Shown here: in pieces, positions 8,872 to 18,463 of the stretch
Layout of the letters: each line of letters opens with the position of its first letter
How positions within the stretch are numbered: position 1 is the stretch's first letter
Origin: Sphingomonadaceae bacterium
GTDB taxonomy: Bacteria; Pseudomonadota; Alphaproteobacteria; Sphingomonadales; Sphingomonadaceae
Length of the DNA: 61,748 nt
Assembly: GCA_947453945.1 (NCBI GenBank)
Contig: CANGJB010000015.1
Coordinates: 1-61,748, forward strand
Reading direction: 5' to 3'
Program-made: the position numbers and the translations under genes
Notes under the pieces: model-generated
The model's database searches: none
Seen by the model: the letters and a program-made list of their open reading frames with translations, nothing else
What the model was told of the DNA's origin: nothing

Positions 8872-8892
8872 CGTTTCAGCTGTGCTGAAACG
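8872..8892. terminator. Second short perfect hairpin next to the long one
   Basis: CGTTTCAGC (8872-8880) and GCTGAAACG (8884-8892) form a 9-bp perfect stem with a TGT loop. It lies 6 bp from the stop of the minus-strand dihydroorotase-like gene, so it is well placed as that gene's 3' end structure. Confidence 0.5.
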
Positions 8893-8897
8893 TCAAA

Positions 8898-10127
8898 TCA
8901 AGCGACCCGGCTGCCGCCCTTGAACAGTGCGGTGACGCGGCCCTCGACCGGTCGGCGGTCGAACGGGGTGTTGCCTGCGGTTGCCGCCATCTTGCTGCGA
9001 TCGACCACCCATGGCCGGTCGGGCGCGACCAGCGCGATGTCTGCTTCCAGCCCTACTTCCAGCCGTCCGGCGGCCACGCCGAGCAGCCCGGCCGGATTGC
9101 CCGCGAGCAGCGCGAAAGCGCGCGCGATATCGATCCGGCCATCGCGCACGAGGGTGAGCGTGAGCGGCAGCAGTGTTTCCGCGCCCGCCATGCCCGGTTC
9201 GGCATCGGCGAAAGGCAGGCGCTTGTCTTCTGCGCCGCGCGGATCGTGGCCCGATGCGATCACGTCGATGGTGCCATCAGCAATCGCCGCGATCACCGCC
9301 TGCCGGTCTGCATCGCTGCGCAAGGGCGGGGAAAGGCGGCAGAACGTCCGGAAATCCGCCAGTTCCAGATCGGAAAGCATGAAGTGCGCCGGGGTGACGC
9401 CTGCGGTGACGCGCACGCCGCGCGCCTTGGCGGCGCGCACCAGATCGAGCGCGGCGGCAGTCGTCACTTGCCGAAGATGGAGGCGGCAGCCGGTAAGCTC
9501 GGCCAGCGCGATATCGCGGGCTACGGCCAGCGCTTCAGCCTCGGCTGGGGCGGAAGGCAGGCCGAGCCGGGTTGCCATCTCGCCCGAAGTGGCGACGGCG
9601 TGGCCGGCAATCCCTGCATCCTCGGCATGGGTTACGAGCACGAGGCCGAGCATCGCGCAGTAGCCCATCAGGCGGTGCATCACGCCCGAATCGCCAATCC
9701 AGCGGCGCCCGGTCGAGACCGCTTTGGCCCCCGCATCACGCATCAGCGCGATTTCGGCGAGTTCGCTGCCTTCAAGCCCGCGCGTGGCGGCGGCGAGGGG
9801 GTGGACCCACATGTCGGGCTTGCCCGATTGCGCCGCGAACCGCACGCGCGCCGGGTGATCGAGCGGGGGGCCCTGATCGGGCATCAGCGCCGCGCGGGTG
9901 ATCCCGCCGAAGTGGAACGCGGGCTTGTCGATGGCGAAGACGCCGAGATCGACGAGACCGGGGGCGATCAGCGCGCCCTTGGCATCGATCACGTCGTCGC
10001 CCGGTTCGGGCGCGATATCACCGAGGGCGGCAATGCGGCCATCCACGCAGCGCAGCGCGCCAGCTTTCGGCGCACCTGCGGGGAGGACCAGCTTGCCGCC
10101 GGTGATGGTGAGCGGGCGCGGGGTCAT
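8898..10127 (-). CDS. pyrX: Dihydroorotase-like protein, probably non-catalytic (PyrC'/PyrX type)
   Basis: 409 aa with the amidohydrolase fold of type I dihydroorotases, but the metal site is degraded. The usual DLHVHF is DLGVFA at about residues 60-65. The position of the fourth His ligand reads HLRQVTT, with Gln at about 220. The catalytic Asp motif IATDHAP reads IASGHDP, with Gly at about 293. Only THAED (His 167) looks intact. In Pseudomonas and other bacteria such PyrC' proteins do not cyclise carbamoyl aspartate but are needed to assemble active aspartate carbamoyltransferase. The ATG at 10127 overlaps the pyrB stop by 4 bp, so the two are translationally coupled. A separate active dihydroorotase would be needed elsewhere. 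Confidence 0.85.
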   Translation of the reverse strand: MTPRPLTITGGKLVLPAGAPKAGALRCVDGRIAALGDIAPEPGDDVIDAKGALIAPGLVDLGVFAIDKPAFHFGGITRAALMPDQGPPLDHPARVRFAAQSGKPDMWVHPLAAATRGLEGSELAEIALMRDAGAKAVSTGRRWIGDSGVMHRLMGYCAMLGLVLVTHAEDAGIAGHAVATSGEMATRLGLPSAPAEAEALAVARDIALAELTGCRLHLRQVTTAAALDLVRAAKARGVRVTAGVTPAHFMLSDLELADFRTFCRLSPPLRSDADRQAVIAAIADGTIDVIASGHDPRGAEDKRLPFADAEPGMAGAETLLPLTLTLVRDGRIDIARAFALLAGNPAGLLGVAAGRLEVGLEADIALVAPDRPWVVDRSKMAATAGNTPFDRRPVEGRVTALFKGGSRVA

Positions 10128-11161
10128 GCAGCGCCTCCTTCCGGAAGGGCCCAGCCGGGAATGCCCCGCACGCGGCGGGTGAGGACATCGAGGCAGGCCA
10201 TGCGGATCGCGACGCCGCTTTCCACCTGCCGGGTGACAAGGCTGCGGGTGGGATGATCGGCCACCTGGCTGTCGATCTCGATGCCCCGGTTCATCGGACC
10301 GGGGTGCATGACGAAGACATGTGGTGGCAGCTTCCCGAAGCGTTCGAGCGTGAGGCCATAGAGGTGGCGATATTCGCGCGGGGACGGGATGAACTGGCCG
10401 GACATGCGCTCCTGCTGCAGGCGCAGCATCATCACCACGTCGGCGCCTTCCAGCGTGGCATCGAAATCGTGGCTCGGCGTCACGCCCATGGCCGTGATCT
10501 CGGCCGGCATCAGCGCGGGCGGCGCGCAAACGGTGACGACAGCGCCTAGCGCGGTCAGCGACAGAATGTTGGAGCGCGCCACGCGGCTGTGGAGGATATC
10601 GCCGCAGATCGTGACCTTGAGGCCGTTGAGGTCGCTGCCGGGGGCAAGGCCCAGCGCGTGGCGGATGGTGAGCGCATCAAGCAGCGCCTGTGTCGGGTGC
10701 TCGTGGCTGCCGTCGCCCGCATTGAGCACCGGGCAATCCACCTTGTCGGCAATCAGTTGCACCGCGCCCGAGCTGGCATGGCGGATGACGATGGCATCGG
10801 CGCGCATGGCGTTGAGCGTCATCGCTGTGTCGATCAGCGTCTCGCCCTTTTTCACGCTGCTGGTGGCGGCGTGCATGTTCACCACATCGGCGCCCAGCCG
10901 TTTGCCCGCGATCTCGAACGAGAGCAGCGTGCGCGTGGAGTTTTCGAAGAACGCGTTGATGATGGTGAGGCCCGAGAGCACTTCGGCGCGCTTGTGCCGC
11001 TGGCGGTTGAGCGCGAGCCACTGTTCCGCCTCATCCAGCAAGTAGAGGATTTCGTGGCGGGCGAGGTGGGAAATGCCGGTGAGATCGCGGTGCGGATAGG
11101 CGTATCCGCCTGCGGGGTACCGGCTAGTGGCCACTTGGTTCGATTCCATCATCGAAACCAT
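10124..11161 (-). CDS. pyrB: Aspartate carbamoyltransferase catalytic subunit
   Basis: About 345 aa. It catalyses the committed step of pyrimidine synthesis, carbamoyl phosphate plus aspartate to carbamoyl aspartate. The carbamoyl-phosphate loop [12 protein letters not shown], the [17 protein letters not shown] motif and the [12 protein letters not shown] motif near the C-terminus are all present. There is no pyrI next to it; instead the partner is the pseudo-dihydroorotase gene that overlaps by 4 bp. Candidate starts are ATG at 11161, 11152 and 11149. I use 11161, preceded by GAGG; a TTG at 11191 is unlikely. The gene is divergent from sppA with about 75 bp between them. Confidence 0.93.
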   Translation of the reverse strand: MVSMMESNQVATSRYPAGGYAYPHRDLTGISHLARHEILYLLDEAEQWLALNRQRHKRAEVLSGLTIINAFFENSTRTLLSFEIAGKRLGADVVNMHAATSSVKKGETLIDTAMTLNAMRADAIVIRHASSGAVQLIADKVDCPVLNAGDGSHEHPTQALLDALTIRHALGLAPGSDLNGLKVTICGDILHSRVARSNILSLTALGAVVTVCAPPALMPAEITAMGVTPSHDFDATLEGADVVMMLRLQQERMSGQFIPSPREYRHLYGLTLERFGKLPPHVFVMHPGPMNRGIEIDSQVADHPTRSLVTRQVESGVAIRMACLDVLTRRVRGIPGWALPEGGAA

Positions 11162-11236
11162 GTCCCTAGTGCGCCTCTTGGGGCGGCTCAAGTGTTTCGG
11201 CTGGTATCAGCCACCGACGATACCTAGATATCCCCC

Positions 11237-13129
11237 ATGAAATTTGCCCGCTCGGTCTGGAAGATCCTCGTCGCTATCAAGGACGGCCTCGTGCTGCTCC
11301 TCCTGCTCCTGTTCTTCGGCGGGCTTTATGCGCTGCTGACGCTGCGGCCTGCGCCCGCCTCGGTGCAGCCGGGCGCGCTCTATGTCGCGCTGGACGGGCC
11401 CGTGGTGGAGGAGCGCGCGCGGGTGCGGCCTTCGCAGCTGCTCTCGGGCGGCGGGCGGATGAAGTCGGTGCAGGAACGCGATCTGGTGCGCGGCATCGAA
11501 GCGGCCGCAGCGGACGAGCGGATCAAGGCCGTGGTGCTCGATCTCGATGGCTTCAGCGGCGGCAGCCAGGTGGCGATCACCCGCATCGGCGCGGCGATGG
11601 ACACGGTGCGCGCGGCGAAGAAGCCCGTTCTGGTCCGCGCAGGGCTCTATACCGATGATGGCGTGCAACTGGCGGCCCATGCCAGCGAGGCCTGGGTCGA
11701 TCCGCTGGGCGGTGCGCTGGTGGCGGGGCCGGGCGGCACGAACCTTTACTTCAAGGCGCTGCTCGATCGGCTCAAGATCAAGGCGCACGTGTTCAAGGTG
11801 GGCACCTACAAGAGCGCGGTGGAGCCCTTCACGCGCGAAAATGCCTCACCCGAATCCAAGGAAGCCCTCGGTGCAGTCTATGCCGCGCTGTGGGAAGCGT
11901 GGCAGGCCGATGTGAAGAAAGCGCGGCCCAAGGCGGATATCAAGCTGGTGACGGGCGATCCGGTAAAATGGGTCGCGGCCTCTGGCGGCGATGCGGCCAA
12001 GGCGGCTGTGGCGGCAGGCCTTGTGGACCGGATCGGCGACAAGTTTGCCTTCGAAGCCCGCGTGGCGGAGATTGTCGGCAAGAACGATGCTGGCCCGGAT
12101 GAAGCGGTGTTCAAGGGCACGGCGCTGGCGACTTATCTGAAGGACCAGACCCCTTCGACCGAAGGCAAGGCCATCGCGGTCGTGACCGTAGCGGGCGATA
12201 TCGTTGATGGCGATGCCGGGCCTGGCACGGCCGGCGGGGACCGGATTGCCAGTCTTGTCGACAAGGCGGCAGCGAGCGGAGACTACGCCGCACTGGTCGT
12301 GCGGGTCGATTCGCCCGGCGGATCGGTGACCGGCGCGGAGCGGATCCGCGCGGCCATCGCCCGGATGAAAGCAAAGAAGCTGCCGGTTGCGGTTTCGATG
12401 GCGGGGCTCGCGGCGAGCGGCGGGTATTGGGTCTCCACCCCGGCCGACCGCGTGTTTGCCGAACCGGCGACGATCACTGGCTCCATCGGCATTTTCGCGA
12501 TCATTCCGAGCTTCGAGGAAGCACTGGGGCGGATCGGGATTGGCACCGACGGCGTGCGCACGACGCCGCTTTCCGGCCAACCGGACGTGTTTGGCGGGTT
12601 TTCCCCCACGGCAGAGGCGGTGATCCAGCAGCAGATCGATTCGGGCTATGCGCGCTTTGTCGGCCTTGTGGCGGCTGCGCGGCACAAGAGCCCGGCGGAC
12701 ATCGACAGAATCGCGCAAGGGCGCATCTGGGATGGCGGCACCGCGCGGCAGATCGGCCTTGTCGATGAATTTGGCGGGATTGATGCGGCGCTGGCCTGGG
12801 CCGCCAAGGCCGCCGGCGCGAAGACCTGGCATCCGGTCTACCTCGGGGAGAGCGACGATACCTTCGGTACGCTGCTGAGCCAGCTGGCGGACAGCGAAGG
12901 CGAGGCTGGAGCCGCGCAGATGGCTGGCGGGCAGGACTTCGCCGGCCTTGCGGCGCAGCGGCAGGGCGCCTTGGCAGGGCAGCTGGCGGGCGATCTTGCG
13001 CGCCTGCTCGGCGGCACCGGAGCGCAAGTCTATTGCCTCGAATGCGCGGGGATGAAGCCCGCTGCGCCGTCTGCTCCGGCCATTCCGGCAAGCACATGGC
13101 TGGGGCTGCTGCGAAAGCTGGCCGGATAG
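11237..13129 (+). CDS. sppA: Signal peptide peptidase SppA, long (67K) type
   Basis: 630 aa, close to the 618 aa of E. coli SppA. One N-terminal transmembrane segment (about 18-38, VLLLLLLFFGGLYALL) is followed by two tandem ClpP-like S49 domains. The catalytic Lys is in KVGTYKSAVEPFTRE in the first half and the nucleophile Ser is in GLAASGGYWVSTPADR in the second half. Conserved ATITGSIGIF follows. The enzyme degrades cleaved signal peptides in the inner membrane, with the active site facing the periplasm. The C-terminus ends in a long Ala/Gly-rich region before a final hydrophobic patch. Confidence 0.93.
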   Translation: MKFARSVWKILVAIKDGLVLLLLLLFFGGLYALLTLRPAPASVQPGALYVALDGPVVEERARVRPSQLLSGGGRMKSVQERDLVRGIEAAAADERIKAVVLDLDGFSGGSQVAITRIGAAMDTVRAAKKPVLVRAGLYTDDGVQLAAHASEAWVDPLGGALVAGPGGTNLYFKALLDRLKIKAHVFKVGTYKSAVEPFTRENASPESKEALGAVYAALWEAWQADVKKARPKADIKLVTGDPVKWVAASGGDAAKAAVAAGLVDRIGDKFAFEARVAEIVGKNDAGPDEAVFKGTALATYLKDQTPSTEGKAIAVVTVAGDIVDGDAGPGTAGGDRIASLVDKAAASGDYAALVVRVDSPGGSVTGAERIRAAIARMKAKKLPVAVSMAGLAASGGYWVSTPADRVFAEPATITGSIGIFAIIPSFEEALGRIGIGTDGVRTTPLSGQPDVFGGFSPTAEAVIQQQIDSGYARFVGLVAAARHKSPADIDRIAQGRIWDGGTARQIGLVDEFGGIDAALAWAAKAAGAKTWHPVYLGESDDTFGTLLSQLADSEGEAGAAQMAGGQDFAGLAAQRQGALAGQLAGDLARLLGGTGAQVYCLECAGMKPAAPSAPAIPASTWLGLLRKLAG

Positions 13130-13217
13130 GGCCGGCACGTCTCTACGGGAAGGCTTTTGCCAAGGCTTGCCCTTTGTCCGCCGCTGCGATAGGGGCGGCG
13201 CTCGTTTTTCGCCGGAC

Positions 13218-13302
13218 GCGGGCGTGGCGGAACTGGTAGACGCGCTGGATTTAGGTTCCAGTATCGCAAGATGTGGGGGTTCGAGTCCCTTCGCCCGCAC
13301 CA
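13218..13302 (+). tRNA. tRNA-Leu (anticodon UAG)
   Basis: An 85-nt class II tRNA. The acceptor arms GCGGGCG (13218-13224) and CGCCCGC (13292-13298) pair perfectly, followed by A and encoded CCA. The anticodon stem CTGGA/TCCAG encloses the loop TTTAGGT, giving UAG. A long variable arm follows, then GGTTCGAGTCC of the T arm. It decodes CUA and other CUN leucine codons. It lies between sppA and tig. Confidence 0.95.
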
Positions 13303-13408
13303 GACCGTCCGGCCAGATACCGAACTCCGGCCCGCAGCAATTGGCCCTCCGAACCCGGCGGGCTGCTTTATTGATGACGTGAAGTCGTACGAGAAAGTTG
13401 GATCACAG

Positions 13409-14983
13409 ATGCAGATCGTCGAAACCAGCAACGAGGGCCTGAAGCGCGCCTACGCCCTGACCATCGCCGCGAATGATATCGCCGCGCTTGTCGAGGGCGA
13501 AGTCAAGAAGATCACGCCGCAGGTGCGGATGCCCGGCTTCCGCCCCGGCAAGGTGCCCGCCAACCTCGTGCGCAAGATGCACGGCCCCGCGCTGCACCAG
13601 CAGGCGCTGGAAGCCTCGATCCGTGAAGCGATGGACAAGCTCGTGGCGGAAAAGGGCCTGCGCCCCGCCACCCAGCCCGACGTTTCGCTGGGCGAAGGCT
13701 ATGAGCAGGGCAAGGACGCCGAGCTTACCGTGAGCCTGGAAGTGTTGCCCGAAATCGCCGCACCTGCCATCGACGGCCTCAAGCTTGAGCGCCTGACGGT
13801 TGAAGTGAGTGACGAGCAGGTTGAAGAAGCGATCCTGCGCATTGTCGCTGGCCAGAAGCGTTTCGACGACGCGCCGGAAGGCACCGTGGCTGCCGATGGC
13901 GACCAGCTGATCATCGATTTCGCCGGTTCGATCGACGGCGTTGCCTTCGATGGCGGCACCGCGACCGACCAGCCGCTGGAGCTCGGCTCGGGCCGCTTTA
14001 TCCCCGGCTTTGAAGAACAGCTCGTCGGCGTGAAGGCTGGCGATGAGCGCACGATCACCGTGGCGTTCCCCGCTGACTATCCGGCCGCAAACCTCGCCGG
14101 CAAGGATGCCCAGTTCGCCTGTGTCATCAAGTCGGTGAAGCACGCTGCCGATTTCGTCGCGGACGACGATTTCGCCAAGTCGCTTGGCCTTGAAGGCATC
14201 GACCAGCTGCGCGGCCTGATCAAGGGTCAGCTCGAGCAGGAAACCGCCGGCCTCACGCGAACGGCGATGAAGCGTTCGCTGCTCGATCAGCTCGCCGCCG
14301 GCCACGATTTCGCCGTTCCGCCCTCGATGGTCGAGGCTGAATTCGCGCAGATCTGGCAGCAGCTGACCAGCGAAGCCGCTAAGGAAGAAGATCCCGCTGC
14401 CGCGATTGCCGAGATCGAAGGCGAGAAGGACGATTACCGCAAGATCGCCGAGCGCCGCGTGCGCCTTGGCCTGCTCCTTTCGGAAATCGGCCAGGCCAAC
14501 GGCGTGCAGGTGAGCGGCCAGGAAATGGAAATGCTGATCCGCCAGGCCGCGCAGCAGTACCGCGAGCAGGACCGTGAGCGCTTCATCGACTACATCCGTT
14601 CGGATGCACTCGCCGCCGCGCAGCTGCGCGCGCCGCTTTATGAGGACAAGGTCGTCGACTTCCTGTTCGACAAGGCCGAAGTGACCGACCGGGCCGTGAC
14701 CCGCGAGGAACTGCAGGCCGTGATCGAAGCGGACGAGACCGGCGCTCCGGCCGAAGCACAGCCCGCCAAGGCTGCGCCGAAGAAGGCGGCCAAGAAGGCT
14801 CCGAAGGCGGAAACGGAAGCAGAGGCTCCGGCAGCGGAAACGGCTCCGGCTGAAGACGCCAAGCCTGCCAAGAAGGCGCCGGCCAAGAAGAAGGCTGCCG
14901 AGGCAGCAGAGGCCGCTCCCGCTGAGGAAGCGCCTGCTCCCAAGAAGAAGGCACCGGCCAAGAAGAAGGCCGCAGACGCCTGA
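13409..14983 (+). CDS. tig: Trigger factor with long Lys/Ala/Pro-rich C-terminal tail
   Basis: 524 aa. This ribosome-associated chaperone has an N-terminal ribosome-binding domain (MPGFRPGKVPANLVRKM is the ribosome-docking signature), a central FKBP-type prolyl isomerase domain (about 150-245; DQLIIDFAGSIDG, GSGRFIPGFEEQLVG) and a helical C-terminal domain to about 440. Family members are usually 430-450 aa. Here about 80 further residues follow, made almost only of Lys, Ala, Pro and Glu, with repeats of PAKK/KKAPAKKKAA. I chose the ATG at 13409 (MQIVETSNEGLKR), not upstream codons that run into the tRNA. It lies near clpP and clpX, a common arrangement. Confidence 0.93.
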   Translation: MQIVETSNEGLKRAYALTIAANDIAALVEGEVKKITPQVRMPGFRPGKVPANLVRKMHGPALHQQALEASIREAMDKLVAEKGLRPATQPDVSLGEGYEQGKDAELTVSLEVLPEIAAPAIDGLKLERLTVEVSDEQVEEAILRIVAGQKRFDDAPEGTVAADGDQLIIDFAGSIDGVAFDGGTATDQPLELGSGRFIPGFEEQLVGVKAGDERTITVAFPADYPAANLAGKDAQFACVIKSVKHAADFVADDDFAKSLGLEGIDQLRGLIKGQLEQETAGLTRTAMKRSLLDQLAAGHDFAVPPSMVEAEFAQIWQQLTSEAAKEEDPAAAIAEIEGEKDDYRKIAERRVRLGLLLSEIGQANGVQVSGQEMEMLIRQAAQQYREQDRERFIDYIRSDALAAAQLRAPLYEDKVVDFLFDKAEVTDRAVTREELQAVIEADETGAPAEAQPAKAAPKKAAKKAPKAETEAEAPAAETAPAEDAKPAKKAPAKKKAAEAAEAAPAEEAPAPKKKAPAKKKAADA

Positions 14984-15010
14984 TTCAAACCACAAGGCGT
15001 TGAAAATCAA

Positions 15011-15038
15011 AGGGGCGCTCCGGCAACGGGGCGCCCTT
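15011..15038 (+). terminator. Likely terminator of tig
   Basis: AGGGGCGC (from 15011) pairs with GCGCCCTT (15031-15038) around a 12-nt loop, 27 bp after the tig stop. The run of T after the stem is short. Confidence 0.55.
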
Positions 15039-15147
15039 CTGGTATGTGCGCGGCATCCGTAGTTGCACGCGCGTATTCGCCCGCATTGACGGTGCGAATC
15101 ACTGCATGAGAGATTCGGGCAGGCTCGGCTCCTGGGAGGGACACCCG

Positions 15148-16032
15148 ATGCATACCGTTCGCAATCGTCTCGCTTCGCGGCCCCCTGCGTCATCCTCTTT
15201 TCCGGCAGGCAAGCCGCCACCCGGCACGCGCCGCGATGCCGCCTATGTCCCGCGCGGCTCGATGGCCGTGCCGCTCCGTGTGGCCGAGGAATCCGGCCTG
15301 ATCGAGGGGCGCGCGCAGCGGCGGCGCAATCCCAAGGGCAAGAAGGCGCGCAAGGCCGCCGCGCGGCTGGCGGCAGCCCGCGAGGTGAAGACGCTGGAGG
15401 CGGCCACCAGTGTGACGCTGGAAACGCCGCGCCCCGTCAAACGGGCGACCAAGAAAGCCAGGGCCAAGCCGCAGACGCAGCCTGCTGCCGCGAAATCCAG
15501 ACCCATTTTGCCGGAACAGTTGCCCGCGATTCCCCCGGCGCCAAGGACCGTGCCGGTATCAGGACCGCTGCTCGCGTCCGCCCTTGCTCCCAAGCCAGCG
15601 CTGAAGCTGCCTATCCGGCCTGAGCCGCTGGTGGAGCTGGAGTCCGCCGGAGCGCTGCCGGCTGCGGCGGCACCGGAGCCGGCCACGATGGCGCCGCTGC
15701 CTTTGCTGCCCGTGCCGGAGCCGGTGCCAGAGCAGCTTGCGGAACCGGAGCACGTGCCCGAGTCTGAACCGGCCGCGCTGGCCAAACCGCTCACCGCATT
15801 GGCCGATGTGCCGCTGCCTCAGGCACGCGCGCTGGTTCCGGCGCGGCGGCAGGGGCTGGTCGATGTGATCGCGTTCCTGCTGCGCGATTCGGGGCGGCGG
15901 CTGGCACGCTGGTCAGCCCGGCGGCACAAGACCCGCGCCGAGCGCGATGCCCTGCGCCGCGCGGAGGCACGGCAGATCAATCTTCAGCGCGAACTGGCTG
16001 CGCTCGATGCGCTGCGGGGCAGCAGGGGTTAG
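15148..16032 (+). CDS. Hypothetical basic Ala/Pro-rich protein
   Basis: 294 aa, not recognised. The N-terminal 110 residues are strongly basic (RAQRRRNPKGKKARKAAARLAA region). The middle (about 130-235) is Pro/Ala/Glu-rich, with PVPEPVPEQLAEPEHVPE-like repetition. The last 60 residues return to a basic, probably helical segment (DVIAFLLRDSGRRLARW, then Arg/Ala-rich). There is no signal peptide or clear membrane segment. GGGAGGG at the right distance supports the ATG at 15148; an in-frame ATG at 15046 has no good ribosome-binding site. It converges with the amidase gene, 4 bp apart. It could bind nucleic acid or be a structural adaptor, but this is only composition. Confidence 0.6.
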   Translation: MHTVRNRLASRPPASSSFPAGKPPPGTRRDAAYVPRGSMAVPLRVAEESGLIEGRAQRRRNPKGKKARKAAARLAAAREVKTLEAATSVTLETPRPVKRATKKARAKPQTQPAAAKSRPILPEQLPAIPPAPRTVPVSGPLLASALAPKPALKLPIRPEPLVELESAGALPAAAAPEPATMAPLPLLPVPEPVPEQLAEPEHVPESEPAALAKPLTALADVPLPQARALVPARRQGLVDVIAFLLRDSGRRLARWSARRHKTRAERDALRRAEARQINLQRELAALDALRGSRG

Positions 16033-16036
16033 GGGG

Positions 16037-17533
16037 TCATTCCCCCCAGCGCTTCAGCGAGGGCTTGGGCACCGGCACCGTACGCGCGCGTTCATAAGCG
16101 GCGCCGGCTTCAAGCACGCGCTTGTCGTCCCACTTCGCGCCCATGAACGAGAGGCCCATCGGCAGGCCCTCGACTGCGCCCATCGGCACGGTGAGGTGCG
16201 GATAGCCAGCGATGGCAGCAAGGCTGCCCATGCCGACATCGATGCTGTGATCTCCGGTGACGAGGTCGATGGCCCAGGCCGGCGGCGAAGTGGGGGCTAT
16301 GAGAAACGAGACACGGTTATCTGCCAGCAGCTTGTCGATGCCTTCTGCTCCGGCAAGGCGCAGCGAGTTTTCGCGCGCCTTCTTGTAGACCGCCGTATCG
16401 GTCATCGCCTCGGCTTCTTCGAACTCGTCCTGTCCGAACCACCGCAGCTCTGCGGGGTGCGCCTTGTTGAAGGCGATGGCATCGGCGAGCGTGCGGGCAG
16501 CCGGCGTATCCTTGAACGAGGATGCGGGGACGGACTGGAGATAAGCGGCGAGATCGGTGCGCAGTTCGTAGAGCAGCACGGTGTATTCATCGCGGCCCAT
16601 TTCGGCAGGCGGGGTGTAGTCGAGATCGACCAGCACGGCGCCTGCGGCCTTGAGATCGGCCAGTGTCTTTTCGAACAGCGCGATGACCTTGGGGTTGCCC
16701 CCCACCGCCCGGCGCAGCACGCCAAGCCGCACGCCCTTGAGGCTGGCGGCGGCGAGCCCAGCGGCAAAATCGGTCTTGTGGGCATCGGCTTCGGCCGTGG
16801 CGGCATCGGCGGGATCGCTTCCCGCCATGGCCGTGAGCATGAGCGCGGCATCCTTCACGCTCGTCGTCATCGGGCCCACGGTATCCTGGCTATGGCTGAT
16901 CGGCACGACATGGGTGCGGCTGATCATGCCCACCGTGGGCTTGAACCCGACAATGCCGTTCAAGGAGGCGGGGCAGGTGATCGAGCCATCGGTCTCGCTG
17001 CCGATCGCGCCCCATGCAAGGCCTGCGGCAATCGCAGCGCCGCTGCCCGAGGACGAGCCGCAAGGCGAGCGATCCAGCGCATGGGGATTGCGCGTTTGCC
17101 CGCCGACCGCGCTCCACCCGCTGGAGGACTGGCCCGAGCGCATGTTGGCCCATTCGGAAAGGTTGGTCTTGCCCAGCACGACGATCCCCGCCGCGCGCAG
17201 GCCCAGCATGAAGGGCGCGTCTCGTCCGGCGCTGTTGTCCTTGAGCAGCAGGCTGCCGGCGGTGGTCGGCATGGGATCGGCGGTCTCGACGTTGTCCTTG
17301 ACGAGAATCACCTTCCCCGCGAGCGGCCCGGTCACCTCCTTGGCGGCGGCTTCGGCCTTGGCGGCATCGGGATTGAGCGCGATCACCGCATTGATCCGGG
17401 GGCCGGCCTTGTCGATGGCCTTGATCCGCGAAAGATAGGTCGCGACTGTTTCCTGCGCGTGAAGCGCGGTGCCGCCGAGCGCCGTGGCGGCGAGAAGCAT
17501 GGCGGAAATCGTCTTTGCGGCAAGACTGGACAT
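16037..17533 (-). CDS. Secreted amidase (amidase signature family)
   Basis: 498 aa with an N-terminal signal peptide (MSSLAAKTISAMLLAATALGG, cleavage near ALHA-QE). The amidase signature region is intact: Lys in VILVKDN, then CGSSSGSGAAIAAGLA and SETDGSITCPASLNGIVGFKPT, giving the Ser-cisSer-Lys triad. These enzymes hydrolyse C-N bonds of amides. The signal peptide rules out a GatA role in Gln-tRNA formation and suggests a periplasmic amidase. AAAGGGGG before the ATG at 17533 fixes the start. Confidence 0.9.
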   Translation of the reverse strand: MSSLAAKTISAMLLAATALGGTALHAQETVATYLSRIKAIDKAGPRINAVIALNPDAAKAEAAAKEVTGPLAGKVILVKDNVETADPMPTTAGSLLLKDNSAGRDAPFMLGLRAAGIVVLGKTNLSEWANMRSGQSSSGWSAVGGQTRNPHALDRSPCGSSSGSGAAIAAGLAWGAIGSETDGSITCPASLNGIVGFKPTVGMISRTHVVPISHSQDTVGPMTTSVKDAALMLTAMAGSDPADAATAEADAHKTDFAAGLAAASLKGVRLGVLRRAVGGNPKVIALFEKTLADLKAAGAVLVDLDYTPPAEMGRDEYTVLLYELRTDLAAYLQSVPASSFKDTPAARTLADAIAFNKAHPAELRWFGQDEFEEAEAMTDTAVYKKARENSLRLAGAEGIDKLLADNRVSFLIAPTSPPAWAIDLVTGDHSIDVGMGSLAAIAGYPHLTVPMGAVEGLPMGLSFMGAKWDDKRVLEAGAAYERARTVPVPKPSLKRWGE

Positions 17534-17685
17534 GAAGCATCCCCCTTTGAACCCACGGCTCGAACTTGGCTCGAAACTGCGGCCTGAAACGGCGGTGCGC
17601 AAGCGAATGGAGGGGCAAAGCATGCAGATTTCGCCGATCTTGCACCACTTTTCACCCGGACCAGTGCGGATGCGCGGTTAACGCC

Positions 17686-17716
17686 CTTGAACATCCTGCC
17701 GTGGCACGCGACATAG
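17686..17716 (+). promoter_or_regulatory. Possible heat-shock (sigma-32-like) promoter of clpP
   Basis: CTTGAA at 17686-17691 is followed about 18 bp later by GACATAGG, about 25 bp before the clpP start. This resembles the CTTGAA -35 box of RpoH promoters, and clpP is a usual RpoH target. The -10 match is weak. RpoH is encoded at 26120-27022. Confidence 0.35.
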
Positions 17717-17740
17717 GCACTGCACATCCAAGAGGACTCT

Positions 17741-18451
17741 ATGCTCGATCTTTATGGCGCCCATGGCGCATCGGTCTACGGTAACCAGGGCAAATTCGGC
17801 CACGATCCCATCACCGGGGCGCTCGTGCCGGTGGTGGTCGAGCAGACCAGCCGCGGCGAACGCAGCTTTGACATCTTCTCGCGCTTGCTGCGTGAGCGGA
17901 TCGTGTTCGTGACCGGCGAGATCGAGGACCAGATGGCCTCGCTGATCGTGGCGCAGCTGCTGTTCCTCGAATCCGAGAACCCTTCGAAGGACATCGCCAT
18001 GTACATCAACTCGCCGGGCGGCGTGGTGACGGCGGGTCTCGCGATCTACGACACCATGCAGTACATCCGCCCGCGCGTTTCGACCGTGTGCATCGGCCAG
18101 GCCGCTTCGATGGGCAGCTTCCTGCTCGCCGCCGGTGAGCCGGGCATGCGCGTGGCGCTGCCCAACGCGCGGATCATGGTGCACCAGCCTTCGGGCGGGG
18201 CGCGCGGCATGGCCTCCGACATCGAGATTCAGGCGCGTGAAATCCTGCGCATGCGTTCGCGGATGAATGATCTCTACGTCAAGTTCACTGGCCGCACGCT
18301 CGCGGAAATCGAGAAGGCGATGGACCGCGACACCTTCCTTGAAGCTGACGAGGCGCTGAAGTTCGGGCTCGTCGACAAGGTTTTCGAATCACGTCCCGCT
18401 TCCGATCAGATCGGCGGCGAAGAGGGTTCGGGCGGCGCACCTACGCCGTGA
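17741..18451 (+). CDS. clpP: ATP-dependent Clp protease proteolytic subunit
   Basis: 236 aa, slightly longer than the usual 195-215 because of N- and C-terminal extensions. It is the serine peptidase chamber that works with ClpX or ClpA. The nucleophile Ser is in [12 protein letters not shown], the His is in [11 protein letters not shown], and [18 protein letters not shown] is the conserved first helix region. It is followed by clpX about 150 bp downstream, with a hairpin between them, so they may have partly separate transcription. Confidence 0.96.
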   Translation: MLDLYGAHGASVYGNQGKFGHDPITGALVPVVVEQTSRGERSFDIFSRLLRERIVFVTGEIEDQMASLIVAQLLFLESENPSKDIAMYINSPGGVVTAGLAIYDTMQYIRPRVSTVCIGQAASMGSFLLAAGEPGMRVALPNARIMVHQPSGGARGMASDIEIQAREILRMRSRMNDLYVKFTGRTLAEIEKAMDRDTFLEADEALKFGLVDKVFESRPASDQIGGEEGSGGAPTP

Positions 18452-18463
18452 TTTCATCTTGAT

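Noticed and set aside
13403..15220. A 605-codon minus-strand reading frame opposite tig
   Set aside because: Arises from GC-rich codon bias; no domain features, and tig is unambiguous.
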